Below, piece by piece: positions 7,383 through 14,745 of a stretch of DNA of 34,047 nucleotides. Source of the DNA: CAYXGZ01 sp964464755 (GTDB lineage: Bacteria > Planctomycetota > MHYJ01 > JACPRB01); NCBI GenBank assembly GCA_964464755.1, contig CAYXGZ010000039.1, forward strand, positions 1-34,047, given 5' to 3'. The notes under the pieces are model-generated. The model had not been told where the DNA came from. It made no database searches and worked only from the letters and a program-made list of their open reading frames with translations. The position numbers were made by a program, and so were the translations under genes. Position 1 is the stretch's first letter; every line of letters begins with the position of its first letter.

Positions 7383-7991
7383 ATGAAGCGATTCCTGGCC
7401 GTGGCGGCGTTCTCGTTCCTGGTCCTCGGGGGCTGCGGGTCCTCCCGCGTCTACCTGAACCGGGACCTGATGAAGGTGGCGGTCATGATCCCCTTCGACA
7501 TGCAGACGCAGGGGGTCGGCAACGGCGTCAAGGCCTGGAAGCACATCCAGAAGGAGATGACGAACCGCGGCTACGCCTGCGTGCCGTGGGAGACCCTGGA
7601 GAAGTGGTACGTGGAGCACGGCTTCACCGGCGCCACGGAGCAGATCCAGGGCGTGCCGGTGGCCCAGATCTGCAAGGAGCTCGGCGTCGAGGGCGTCGTG
7701 CTCTCCGACCTCCCCACCTGGGGCAAGGTGACGCTGGGCGTCTACAACGAGATCAAGGTCAAGATCGTGTCCGAGCTCCACGACAAGGACGACGCCGTCC
7801 TCTGGAAGGGCGAGGGCGAGTACGGCGACAGCAACGTCAACGCCGGCTCCGGCAAGCGCTCGCTGATCGGGGCCCTCGTCGACACGGCCGTGAAGGCCGC
7901 GACGGATCCCGACGTCTACGCGGACGACGCGGCGGCGATCGCCTTCCGCTCGCTGCCCTGGGCCGGGTACGACCCCAAGGGGAAAAAGTAG
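7383..7991 (+). CDS. DUF799/GNA1162-type lipoprotein
   Basis: This encodes 202 residues. The signal peptide ends in a lipobox, LVLGGC, with the lipidated Cys at residue 18. The body (VAVMIPFDMQTQG, GYACVPWETLEKW, ELGVEGVVLSDLPTWGK, SELHDKDDAVLWKGEGE) matches the GNA1162/DUF799 fold related to the TolB N-domain and CsgG. In Neisseria and others this family is encoded beside a CsgG-family lipoprotein and is thought to form an envelope complex; the same pairing is seen here. GGGAGGA sits just before the ATG. The exact role is unknown. Confidence 0.8.
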   Translation: MKRFLAVAAFSFLVLGGCGSSRVYLNRDLMKVAVMIPFDMQTQGVGNGVKAWKHIQKEMTNRGYACVPWETLEKWYVEHGFTGATEQIQGVPVAQICKELGVEGVVLSDLPTWGKVTLGVYNEIKVKIVSELHDKDDAVLWKGEGEYGDSNVNAGSGKRSLIGALVDTAVKAATDPDVYADDAAAIAFRSLPWAGYDPKGKK

Positions 7992-7996
7992 GGAAC

Positions 7997-8059
7997 CGCC
8001 GGATTCGTCCGGCGCTCACGGGTAGGCATCGTAAGGAACAACGTCCGGCGGAAGCCGGA
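7997..8059 (+). other. Structured intergenic RNA with two tetraloop hairpins and alternative pairing
   Basis: Hairpin 1 pairs CGCCGGA (7997-8003) with TCCGGCG (8008-8014) around a UUCG tetraloop. Hairpin 2 pairs TCCGGC (8044-8049) with GCCGGA (8054-8059) around a GGAA (GNRA) tetraloop and ends directly before the AGGAG ribosome site (8061-8065) of the CsgG-like gene. The arms are interchangeable: 7997-8003 can pair with 8044-8050, and 8008-8013 with 8054-8059. No T-run follows, so it is not an ordinary terminator. It may be an mRNA-stability or translation-control element. Confidence 0.55.
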
Positions 8060-8073
8060 AAGGAGAATCGAAG

Positions 8074-8730
8074 ATGGTGCGAGGAATGACGCTGGCGGCC
8101 CTGGCCATGGCCCTCCTGGGCTCCACGGCCTGCGTGACGGGCAAGGTCGAGAAGCGCGAGGCGGTCGTGGACATCGACTGGTCGCGGTACCCGGCCCGCC
8201 CGATGGCGGACCGCAAGAAGGTCGCCGTGGCCGACTTCGAGGACAAGAGCCAGTACGGCAAGTACCAGCTCGGCCGGGCCGGCGCCGACCACCTGGCCCT
8301 CTACCTCGTGAAGAGCCAGCAGTTCGACGTCTTCAGCCGGCAGCAGCTGGCGAAGGTCCTGGACGAGCAGAAGCTCGGCCAGAGCGGCATCGTGGACGCG
8401 GCCACCGCCCAGCGCGTCGGCAAGATCATCGGCGTCGACTACGTGGTTTACGGCGTGGTTTCGAACTACGGCTTCCGCCAGGAGGCCGTGAACGCCATCG
8501 TCGTGCAGAAGAAGCGCCAGATCGCCGAGTCCGAGGTGATCGTCCAGATCATCCACGTCGAGACCGGCCGGATCGTGCTGGCCCAGGACGGGCGCGGCCT
8601 CGCCCAGCGCGAGACCGGCGGCTCCATGGGCCTCGGCGGCTCGATGAGCTTCGACCAGACCCTGGCCGGCGATTCGCTGAAGGCGGCGTTCGCCGAGATG
8701 ATGGACCGCCTCGTCGAGTCGATGCCGTAG
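8074..8730 (+). CDS. CsgG-family lipoprotein
   Basis: This encodes 218 residues. The lipobox LGSTAC places the lipidated Cys at residue 20. CsgG-like features are KKVAVADFEDKSQYGKYQLG, QFDVFSRQQLAKVLDEQKLG, VGKIIGVDYVVYGVVSNYG and VIVQIIHVETGRIVLAQDG. CsgG itself forms the curli secretion channel; this shorter, general member more likely acts as a periplasm-facing lipoprotein with its DUF799 neighbour. No csgA, csgB or csgE is nearby, so curli export is not indicated. Translation uses AGGAG nine bases before the ATG. A second Met at residue 5 is an alternative start that gives a tighter signal peptide. Confidence 0.82.
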   Translation: MVRGMTLAALAMALLGSTACVTGKVEKREAVVDIDWSRYPARPMADRKKVAVADFEDKSQYGKYQLGRAGADHLALYLVKSQQFDVFSRQQLAKVLDEQKLGQSGIVDAATAQRVGKIIGVDYVVYGVVSNYGFRQEAVNAIVVQKKRQIAESEVIVQIIHVETGRIVLAQDGRGLAQRETGGSMGLGGSMSFDQTLAGDSLKAAFAEMMDRLVESMP

Positions 8731-8750
8731 TCAAGCGGGAAGGAGTCGCC

Positions 8751-9590
8751 ATGAACAAGTTCGGGATGGTCCTGGCCCTGGTCCTCGCGTCGGCCCTGCC
8801 GGCCGCGGCCCAGGAGCGGTCCTTCGGCAAGGACGACGTGGCCCGGCTGCTGAAGGCCGAGGTCTCGGAGGAGCTGATCCTCGCCAAGATCGACCTCGAG
8901 CGGGCCTCCTTCCGCCTGACCGTCGACGACGTCGTGGAGCTCAAGGGGCTGAAGGCCACCGACAAGCTCCTCGCCAAGATGCTGGCCGGCCAGGAGCCCG
9001 CCCCGGCGCCCCGCGCCGAGGCCCCGGCCCCGGCGCCCGGCGGCTCGAAGACGCTGTCCCTGAAGAACGCCTCGCACCGGGCCGTGAAGGTCTCGGTGGA
9101 CGCGAAGCAGGGGATCGTCGACTTCAGCCTGTCCCGCGGCTCCGACCTGCCGGTCGGCGGCTCGCTCGAGCTCCAGGTGGCCCCCGGCGAGTACGCCGTC
9201 GCCATCGAGGGCCGGGCCACGATCGAGAAGGTGAAGGTCGGCGACGCCCCCGCCCTCGTGACGGTGCGAGGGGCCGACACCGAGTACCTCGACGTCCAGA
9301 CCGCCGTGGTCGAGGACGCGGGGGGCCGGCGCGTCGTGCTCCTGCACTCGCAGGGCAAGCTGACCCCGGGCCAGGTGCCGCCCCCGGAGGAGCACCGCGG
9401 CGCCGTGGTCTACCACGCCCGCGTGCTGTACGGGCCCCGGTGCTCGCTCCTGCCGATCCTCAGCGACCGCGTGATCCTCGGGGCCGGCGTCGGGGCCATC
9501 ATCGGCCACCAGCGCGGGCACCTCTGGCGCGGGGCCGCGATCGGCGCCGCCGCGGGCTGGCTGATGGACCGGACCGTGTTCGGCTGGTAG
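8751..9590 (+). CDS. Exported glycine-zipper protein associated with the CsgG/DUF799 pair
   Basis: This encodes 279 residues. The signal peptide (MNKFGMVLALVLASALPAAA, cleavage near AQE) is followed by a helical domain (DDVARLLKAEVSEELILAKI), an Ala/Pro linker (about residues 84-100), a beta-rich domain, and a C-terminal glycine-zipper membrane segment (ILGAGVGAIIGHQRG, then GAAIGAAAGWL). The zipper suggests membrane insertion or oligomerisation. It follows the CsgG-like gene by 20 bases with AAGGAG upstream of its ATG and is the last gene before a terminator. I do not recognise a named family for the whole protein. Confidence 0.7.
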   Translation: MNKFGMVLALVLASALPAAAQERSFGKDDVARLLKAEVSEELILAKIDLERASFRLTVDDVVELKGLKATDKLLAKMLAGQEPAPAPRAEAPAPAPGGSKTLSLKNASHRAVKVSVDAKQGIVDFSLSRGSDLPVGGSLELQVAPGEYAVAIEGRATIEKVKVGDAPALVTVRGADTEYLDVQTAVVEDAGGRRVVLLHSQGKLTPGQVPPPEEHRGAVVYHARVLYGPRCSLLPILSDRVILGAGVGAIIGHQRGHLWRGAAIGAAAGWLMDRTVFGW

Positions 9591-9609
9591 TCCCGTCCGA
9601 AGTTCCCAC

Positions 9610-9634
9610 GGGCCGGAGGCGACCCCTCCGGCCC
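9610..9634 (+). terminator. Rho-independent terminator of the mqnE operon
   Basis: A perfect 10-bp stem (9610-9619 with 9625-9634) with a 5-base loop is followed by GTTTCATTTTC. The stem sequence nearly duplicates that of the terminator at 669-694. It closes the transcription unit that begins at the 4592-4620 promoter. Confidence 0.85.
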
Positions 9635-9671
9635 GTTTCATTTTCGGCGGGTACGGGCCGGGCGTCCGCGC

Positions 9672-9677
9672 TACATT
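9672..9677 (+). promoter_or_regulatory. Candidate -10 box of the Lon-N-domain gene
   Basis: TACATT ends 6 bases before the ATG at 9684, the same layout as the other first genes in the window. No good -35 is seen at 16-18 bases upstream, so this is weaker than the others. Confidence 0.45.
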
Positions 9678-9683
9678 TCCTTC

Positions 9684-10352
9684 ATGGACGCCGCGTTCGA
9701 GGCCGCCGTCCCGGTGTTCCCGCTCCCGGGCGTCGTCCTCTTCCCCCGCACGGTGCTCCCGTTGCACATCTTCGAGCCGCGCTACCGCGAGATGACCCGA
9801 GACGCCCTCGAGGGCGGCCGCCTCATCGCGATGGCCCTCCTCAAGCCCGGCTGGGAGCCGGGGTACGAGGGCCGCCCGCCCATCCACGACGTCGTCGGCC
9901 TCGGCCGCATCCTCCAGGACCGCCGGCTCGAGGACGGCCGCTACCACATCCTCCTCGCGGGCCTCTGCCGCGCCCGGATCGAGGAGGAGCTCGCCGGCAA
10001 GCCCTACCGACTCGCCCGGCTCCGGCCCATCGTCGAGCCCGCGGCCGACGAGACGCCCGAGCGCGTCCGCCTCGGCCTGCTCGCCGTCTACGGGGCCCTG
10101 CTGAAGTCGGGGCCCGCCAAGGGCGCCCGCATCGAGCCCAACCTGCCCCTCGGCGCCATCTGCGACCTCATCGCCGCCTGCCTCGACGCCGCCCCGACCG
10201 ACAAGCAGGCCGTGCTCGAGGAGGCGGATCCCGGCCGCCGCGCCCGGCTCGTCGTCGACCTCGTGCGCCGCTCGCCGTCGTCGTCCATCCCGGTCTCCTC
10301 CGGCCTCTTCGAGGCGGGGAAGGGCTGGCCGCCTACGCCCTCGCTGAACTGA
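9684..10352 (+). CDS. Lon protease N-terminal (LON substrate-binding) domain protein
   Basis: This encodes 222 residues. It carries the LON N-domain alone: VPVFPLPGVVLFPRTVLPLH, then IFEPRYREMTRDALEGG, VVGLGRILQDRRLEDGRYHI and AGLCRARIEEE. No AAA+ or protease domain follows. Stand-alone LON-domain proteins are common in bacteria and are thought to bind proteins or peptides, but their role is not settled. It follows the terminator at 9610-9634 and lies 26 bases before the radical SAM gene. The latter has its own candidate -10, so the two may be separate units. Confidence 0.88.
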   Translation: MDAAFEAAVPVFPLPGVVLFPRTVLPLHIFEPRYREMTRDALEGGRLIAMALLKPGWEPGYEGRPPIHDVVGLGRILQDRRLEDGRYHILLAGLCRARIEEELAGKPYRLARLRPIVEPAADETPERVRLGLLAVYGALLKSGPAKGARIEPNLPLGAICDLIAACLDAAPTDKQAVLEEADPGRRARLVVDLVRRSPSSSIPVSSGLFEAGKGWPPTPSLN

Positions 10353-10369
10353 TCCGCTTCCGCTAGAAT
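10341..10369 (+). promoter_or_regulatory. Candidate promoter of the radical SAM gene
   Basis: TAGAAT (10364-10369) lies 9 bases before the ATG at 10379. The -35 at the right distance (TCGCTG, 10341-10346) is poor, so only the -10 and its position support this. Confidence 0.45.
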
Positions 10370-10378
10370 CCACCCCTC

Positions 10379-12259
10379 ATGGTCAACTCCGTCTGGGACC
10401 GCCTCGAACCGCACCTGGTCTCCGTCCAGGCCCCGAGCCAGTACATCGGCGGCGAGTGGAACTCCGTCCGCAAGGACTGGGACTCCGTCCGCCACCGCGT
10501 CGCGCTCGCGTTCCCCGACGCCTACAAGATCGGGATGTCCCACCTCGGGCTCCAGATCCTCTACGGCCTGATCAACGCCCGGCCCGACGCCCTCTGCGAG
10601 CGCGTCTTCGCGCCCTGGACCGACCTCGAGGCGAAGATGCGCAAGGAGGGCATCCCGCTCTTCAGCGTGGACGGCCACCGGCCCGTGCGCGAGTTCGACA
10701 TGCTCGGCTTCAGCCTCCAGGCCGAGATGGGCTACACGAACATCGTCAACATGCTCGACCTGGCGGGGATCCCCGTCTGGCAGGCCGAGCGCTCCGACCG
10801 CGACCCGATCGTCGTCGGCGGCGGCCCCAACGGCTCGTACCCCGAGCCGGTCGCGGACTTCTTCGACGTGATCATCCTCGGCGAGGGCGAGGACGCGATC
10901 CTCGCCCTCATGGAGACGATCGTGGAGATGCGCTCGGGCGGCGCCTCCCGGAAGGAGCTGCTCCGCGCGATCGCGCAGAAGGTGGCCGGCGCCTACGTCC
11001 CCAGCCTCTACCGGATCGAGTACCTCCCGAGCGGGGCCGTCGCGTCGATCACGCCGTTGGAAGGCGCCCCGTTCCCGGTGAAGAAGGCGGTCGTGGGCTC
11101 GCTGCCCGACGCCTGGTTCCCGGTGTCGCCCATCGTGCCGTACACCGAGGTCGTCCACGACCGCATCAACCTCGAGATCATGCGCGGCTGCCCGCACAAG
11201 TGCCGCTTCTGCCACGCGGTCAACTTCAAGAACAAGCTCCGCTTCCGTCCCGTCGAGCAGCTCCTCGACCAGGCCGAGAAGATCTACGGCGCGACGGGCT
11301 ACGACGAGATCGCGCTCACCTCGCTCTCCAGCGGCGACTACCCGCACATCCAGGAGCTGATGACGCGGCTCAACGCGCGGTTCAAGCCCCGCAACGTGAG
11401 CGTGTCGCTGCCCTCGCTGCGCATCGACGAGAAGCTCGCCGAGCTGCCCGCGCTGCTCAAGTCGGTCCGCAAGAGCGGGTTCACCGTCGCCCCCGAGGGC
11501 GGCAGCGAGGCCCTGCGGAAGATCATCCGCAAGCCGATCAAGGACGCCGACCTCCTCGAGACGGCGCGCGCCGCCTTCCGCGAGGGCTGGAACCACCTGA
11601 AGCTCTACTTCATGATCGGGCTGCCGGGCGAGACGGAGTCCGACATCCGCGGCATCGTGGACACGGCCCGCCGGGTCTCGATGGCGGGGAAGGAGGTCCG
11701 CGGCCAGGCCGCGGACGTCAACGTCACGATCTCGCCCTTCATCCCCAAGCCCCACACGCCCTTCCAGTTCACGAAGCAGCGCGACTTCGCCTACGTGCAG
11801 GACGTGGAGCGGCGGCTCGCCTCGCTCTGCCGGGGCTCGAGGGTGCACCTGCGCATGCACGACCCCCGCACGAGCTACGTCGAGGGCGTCTTCGCCCGCG
11901 GCTCGCGGCGCCTCTCGAAGTCGATCGTCGAGGCCGTGAAGCGCGGCTCGCGCTTCGACGAGTGGCGCGAGCACTTCAATTTCACCCGGTGGATGGAGGT
12001 CTTCCAGGCCACGGGCATCGACCCCGACTTCTACGCGCGGCGGGACATCGGCAGGGACGAGGTCCTGCCCTGGGAGCACCTCGACGCGGGCGTCTCCAAG
12101 GACTACCTCTGGCGCGAGTACCAGTACTGCCTCCAGGCCGTCGCCGAGCGCGAGGCGGGAGGGGAGTCCCCGCACGCCGGGCCGGCCCCGGACGCGGCCG
12201 CCGTCCCCGAGGCCCCGCGCACCCGCGAGCAGCACCCGCTCGAGAACGAGGACTACTAG
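10379..12259 (+). CDS. TIGR03960-type B12-binding-domain radical SAM protein
   Basis: This encodes 626 residues. The N-terminal part (QYIGGEWNSVRKDW, VALAFPDAYKIGMSHLGLQI, VVGGGPNGSYPEPVADFFDV) is the B12-binding-like domain of the TIGR03960 family. The radical SAM cluster is C271-x3-C275-x2-C278 in RGCPHKCRFCHA. TVAPEGGSEALRKII and YFMIGLPGETESD are radical SAM core motifs. Family members are often joined to or followed by a TIGR03936/DUF2344 protein. Here that partner is absent, and the C-terminal 40 residues are a low-complexity Ala/Pro/Glu tail. The reaction is unknown. A small Sm-like protein gene follows after 35 bases, with its own promoter. Confidence 0.9.
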   Translation: MVNSVWDRLEPHLVSVQAPSQYIGGEWNSVRKDWDSVRHRVALAFPDAYKIGMSHLGLQILYGLINARPDALCERVFAPWTDLEAKMRKEGIPLFSVDGHRPVREFDMLGFSLQAEMGYTNIVNMLDLAGIPVWQAERSDRDPIVVGGGPNGSYPEPVADFFDVIILGEGEDAILALMETIVEMRSGGASRKELLRAIAQKVAGAYVPSLYRIEYLPSGAVASITPLEGAPFPVKKAVVGSLPDAWFPVSPIVPYTEVVHDRINLEIMRGCPHKCRFCHAVNFKNKLRFRPVEQLLDQAEKIYGATGYDEIALTSLSSGDYPHIQELMTRLNARFKPRNVSVSLPSLRIDEKLAELPALLKSVRKSGFTVAPEGGSEALRKIIRKPIKDADLLETARAAFREGWNHLKLYFMIGLPGETESDIRGIVDTARRVSMAGKEVRGQAADVNVTISPFIPKPHTPFQFTKQRDFAYVQDVERRLASLCRGSRVHLRMHDPRTSYVEGVFARGSRRLSKSIVEAVKRGSRFDEWREHFNFTRWMEVFQATGIDPDFYARRDIGRDEVLPWEHLDAGVSKDYLWREYQYCLQAVAEREAGGESPHAGPAPDAAAVPEAPRTREQHPLENEDY

Positions 12260-12285
12260 ACTCGTTCCGGGGGCCGCTCTATGAT
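12257..12285 (+). promoter_or_regulatory. Promoter of the Sm-like gene and downstream trxB unit
   Basis: TAGACT (12257-12262) and TATGAT (12280-12285) are spaced by 17 bases. The -35 includes the stop codon of the radical SAM gene, and the -10 ends 9 bases before the ATG. There is no Shine-Dalgarno site. Confidence 0.6.
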
Positions 12286-12294
12286 GGTCGGCCC

Positions 12295-12501
12295 ATGCTC
12301 AAGAAGCTCGCCGAGTACCTCGAGCGCGAGGTCGAGATCTGGACGCAGGAGAACACCGAGCCCTGGATGGGCATCCTGCGCGAGGTCAACGCGGACTACG
12401 TCGTCCTCGACATCGACCAGATCGAGACGATGATCGTCCCCTCCAAGATCGTCGCGTTCCGCCTCTCCGAGGGCGAGCAGGGCGCCGGATCCGAGGAGTA
12501 G
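12295..12501 (+). CDS. Small Sm/SH3-barrel-like protein, 68 aa
   Basis: It starts MLKKLAEYLEREVEIWTQ, has an Sm1-like strand pattern (PWMGILREVNADYVVLDI) and then MIVPSKIVAFRL, followed by a short acidic tail. The helix plus five-strand pattern fits an Sm or small-barrel fold of the kind found in Hfq-like RNA-binding proteins, but the classic Hfq YKHA motif is absent, so RNA binding is only a possibility. Its own promoter with a 17-base spacer and a leaderless start supports it as a real gene. The lipoprotein and trxB genes follow closely and may be co-transcribed. Confidence 0.7.
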   Translation: MLKKLAEYLEREVEIWTQENTEPWMGILREVNADYVVLDIDQIETMIVPSKIVAFRLSEGEQGAGSEE

Positions 12502-12512
12502 CGGGGCCGGGC

Positions 12513-12965
12513 ATGCGCCTCGCCGTCGCCCTCTGCCTGGCCGTCCTCGCGGGCTGCGACACCCCGACGGTCACCCAGTCCGTGGACTTCAAGGACCTCG
12601 CGGTCCCGACGCCCTCGCAGGCCCAGCTCGACGGATGGCAGCGCGAGTTCGAGGGCGGCACCCGCTGGAGGAGCGACGCCCGGCGCCTCGCCCACGAGGA
12701 GATCCTCGCCCGCCTCGACGTCCCCTGGAAGGGCGAGCCCTTCGACGCGGCCCGGTACCAGTTCGTCACCGAGAACCCGGAGCACCTCGACTGGGGCAGC
12801 TACGTGACCCGGGGCTGGACCGACCGCTCCGGCCGCCGCTTCCGTTACCGCGTGAAGGTGGCCCGCTACCGCGACATCTGGTACGCGCGGGAGGTCAGCC
12901 ACTACGTGTCCGTCACGCTCGAGGACCCCTTCTTCGACGACAACCTGCCCCCGCACGTCAAGTAA
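12513..12965 (+). CDS. Hypothetical lipoprotein, 150 aa
   Basis: The signal peptide MRLAVALCLAVLAGC has a lipobox with the Cys at residue 15, so the protein is predicted to be lipid-anchored. The mature part is polar, with aromatic-rich strands (GRRFRYRVKVARYRDIWYA) and an acidic end (EDPFFDDNLPPHVK). I recognise no domain. It starts 12 bases after the Sm-like gene and ends 10 bases before trxB. Confidence 0.7.
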   Translation: MRLAVALCLAVLAGCDTPTVTQSVDFKDLAVPTPSQAQLDGWQREFEGGTRWRSDARRLAHEEILARLDVPWKGEPFDAARYQFVTENPEHLDWGSYVTRGWTDRSGRRFRYRVKVARYRDIWYAREVSHYVSVTLEDPFFDDNLPPHVK

Positions 12966-12975
12966 CGGAGACCCC

Positions 12976-13941
12976 ATGGGCGACAGCGAGAACGTCCTCA
13001 TCGTCGGATCCGGCCCCGCGGCCTACACGGCGGCCATCTACGCGAGCCGCGCGAACCTGAAGCCGCTGGTCCTGGAGGGGGAGGCGGACTCCAGCAAGCG
13101 CACGGACCTGCCGGGCGGGCAGCTGATGATCACGACCGACGTCGAGAACTTCCCCGGCTTCCCCAAGGGCGTCGAGGGCCCGCACCTCATGCAGCTCATG
13201 CGCGAGCAGGCCGAGCGCTTCGGCACGCGCGTCGAGACGGCGTGGATCGAGTCCGTCGACTTCTCGCGGCGGCCCTTCACGCTGAAGTCGTCGGACAAGA
13301 CGTGGACCGCGAAGTCCGTCATCGTCTCGACGGGCGCGGGCGCGAAGTGGCTGGGCATCCCGTCCGAGAAGGCGCTCCTCAACCGCGGCCTCTCCGGCTG
13401 CGCGACCTGCGACGGGGCGCTGCCCGTGTTCCGGAACAAGGTGATCGGCGTGGTCGGCGGGGGCGACACGGCCGTCGAGGAGGCGACCTTCCTCACGCGC
13501 TTCGCCTCGAAGGTGATCCTGATCCACCGCCGCGACCAGCTCCGCGCCTCGAAGATCATGCAGCAGAAGGCCCAGTCGAACCCGAAGATCGAGGTCGCCT
13601 GGAACTCGACGGTCTCCGAGGTGCTCGACGTCTCCAAGGGCAAGGTCACCGGCGTGAAGCTCCAGGACGTGAAGACGAAGGCCGAGCGGGTGCTGGAGCT
13701 CAGCGGGCTCTTCGTCGCGATCGGCCACGAGCCGAACACGGCGCCGTTCAGGTCCGCGCTCGCGCTCGACGAGAAGGGCTACGTGAAGGTCACGCGCGGC
13801 ACGTACACCTCGGTCGAGGGCGTCTTCGCCGCGGGCGACTGCGTCGACCACGTGTACCGCCAGGCCGTCACCGCCGCGGGCATGGGCTGCATGGCCGCGA
13901 TCGACGCCGAGCGCTGGCTGGAGTCGCAGGGGGCCCATTGA
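12976..13941 (+). CDS. trxB: Thioredoxin reductase (NADPH, FAD)
   Basis: This encodes 321 residues, the normal bacterial length. The FAD-binding motif is VLIVGSGPAAYTAAIYAS, the redox-active pair is C142-A-T-C145 (SGCATCDGALPVF), and the NADPH fold is GVVGGGDTAVEEATFL followed by IHRRDQLRASKIM. The C-terminal FAD contact is GVFAAGDCVDHVYRQAV. It passes electrons from NADPH to thioredoxin in the cytoplasm and could thus feed the selenocysteine peroxiredoxin at 3128-3709. The motif GSGPAAY has Ala where most family members have Gly. GGAG lies a few bases before the ATG. The next gene starts inside its stop codon. Confidence 0.93.
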   Translation: MGDSENVLIVGSGPAAYTAAIYASRANLKPLVLEGEADSSKRTDLPGGQLMITTDVENFPGFPKGVEGPHLMQLMREQAERFGTRVETAWIESVDFSRRPFTLKSSDKTWTAKSVIVSTGAGAKWLGIPSEKALLNRGLSGCATCDGALPVFRNKVIGVVGGGDTAVEEATFLTRFASKVILIHRRDQLRASKIMQQKAQSNPKIEVAWNSTVSEVLDVSKGKVTGVKLQDVKTKAERVLELSGLFVAIGHEPNTAPFRSALALDEKGYVKVTRGTYTSVEGVFAAGDCVDHVYRQAVTAAGMGCMAAIDAERWLESQGAH

Positions 13942-14744
13942 AGGCCGCCCTCGTCGCGCTGCTGCTCCTGGGCCCGCTCCAGGACGTGCGCGTGCACCTC
14001 GAGGCGGGCAACAAGAAGCTCGCCGCCGAGGACGTGAAGGGGGCCATCGAGGAGTACTCCAAGGCCATCCAGCTGGATCCCGCCTTCGCCCCGGCCTACT
14101 ACATCCGGGGCGTCGCCTGGGGCCGCCAGGGCGACGGCAAGGCGGCCATCGCCGACTTCAGCCGCTGCCTCGAGCTGGACCCCAAGAACGCCTTCGCGTG
14201 GTCGAAGCGCGGGCTCGAGCGCTACTTCCTCGGCGAGCTCGACGCGGCGCGGGCGGACCTCGACCGGGGCCTGGAGCTCTACGCGGACGACGCGCTCTCC
14301 ACCTACGTGCGGGGCCTCGTCGCCTCCGACCAGCGCCGCTGGGCGGACGCCGTCGCGGACTTCCGCAAGGCCGCGAAGCTCGATCCCAAGGGGCGCCTCA
14401 CCTACGCGCTGCGCACCTGGCTGGCCCGGTCGCGCTCGGGGGAGCGGGCCGAGGCCGACGCCGAGCTCGAGGCGGCCGTCAAGGGGGCCGATCCGGGGGC
14501 CGTGCACGCGGAGACCCGGAAGCTCGTCGACTTCCTCGCGGGGCGGCTCCCCGAGGCCGAGTACGCCCTCGAGGCCAAGGATCCCGGGACGACCTGCCTC
14601 GTCGCGTTCTGGATCGGCTCGCGCCGGCTGCTCGCGGGCGACCGGGAGGGGGCGAAGGAGTGGTTCGCGAAGTCGGCGGCGACGAAGCTCGCGAGCACCG
14701 CGGAGTACCGGGGCTCGCTCGCGGCGCTCGAGGAGCTCAAGTAG
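13938..14744 (+). CDS. Exported TPR-repeat protein
   Basis: This encodes 268 residues from a TTG start that overlaps the trxB stop (ATTGA). That start was chosen because it gives a hydrophobic signal segment (KAALVALLLLGPLQ) directly before the first repeat. At least three TPRs follow: EEYSKAIQLDPAFAPAYYIR, IADFSRCLELDPKNAFAWSK and VADFRKAAKLDPKGRLTYAL. The C-terminal part (GAKEWFAKSAATKLASTAEY) also looks helical and repeat-like. TPR arrays mediate protein-protein contacts; the partner is unknown. It converges with the DUF401 gene with one base between the stop codons and no terminator. Confidence 0.78.
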   Translation: MKAALVALLLLGPLQDVRVHLEAGNKKLAAEDVKGAIEEYSKAIQLDPAFAPAYYIRGVAWGRQGDGKAAIADFSRCLELDPKNAFAWSKRGLERYFLGELDAARADLDRGLELYADDALSTYVRGLVASDQRRWADAVADFRKAAKLDPKGRLTYALRTWLARSRSGERAEADAELEAAVKGADPGAVHAETRKLVDFLAGRLPEAEYALEAKDPGTTCLVAFWIGSRRLLAGDREGAKEWFAKSAATKLASTAEYRGSLAALEELK

Positions 14745-14745
14745 C

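Noticed and set aside
8074..8730. Curli secretion channel
   Set aside because: The protein is CsgG-family but short, and no csgA, csgB, csgE or csgF genes are near; the DUF799 pairing fits better.
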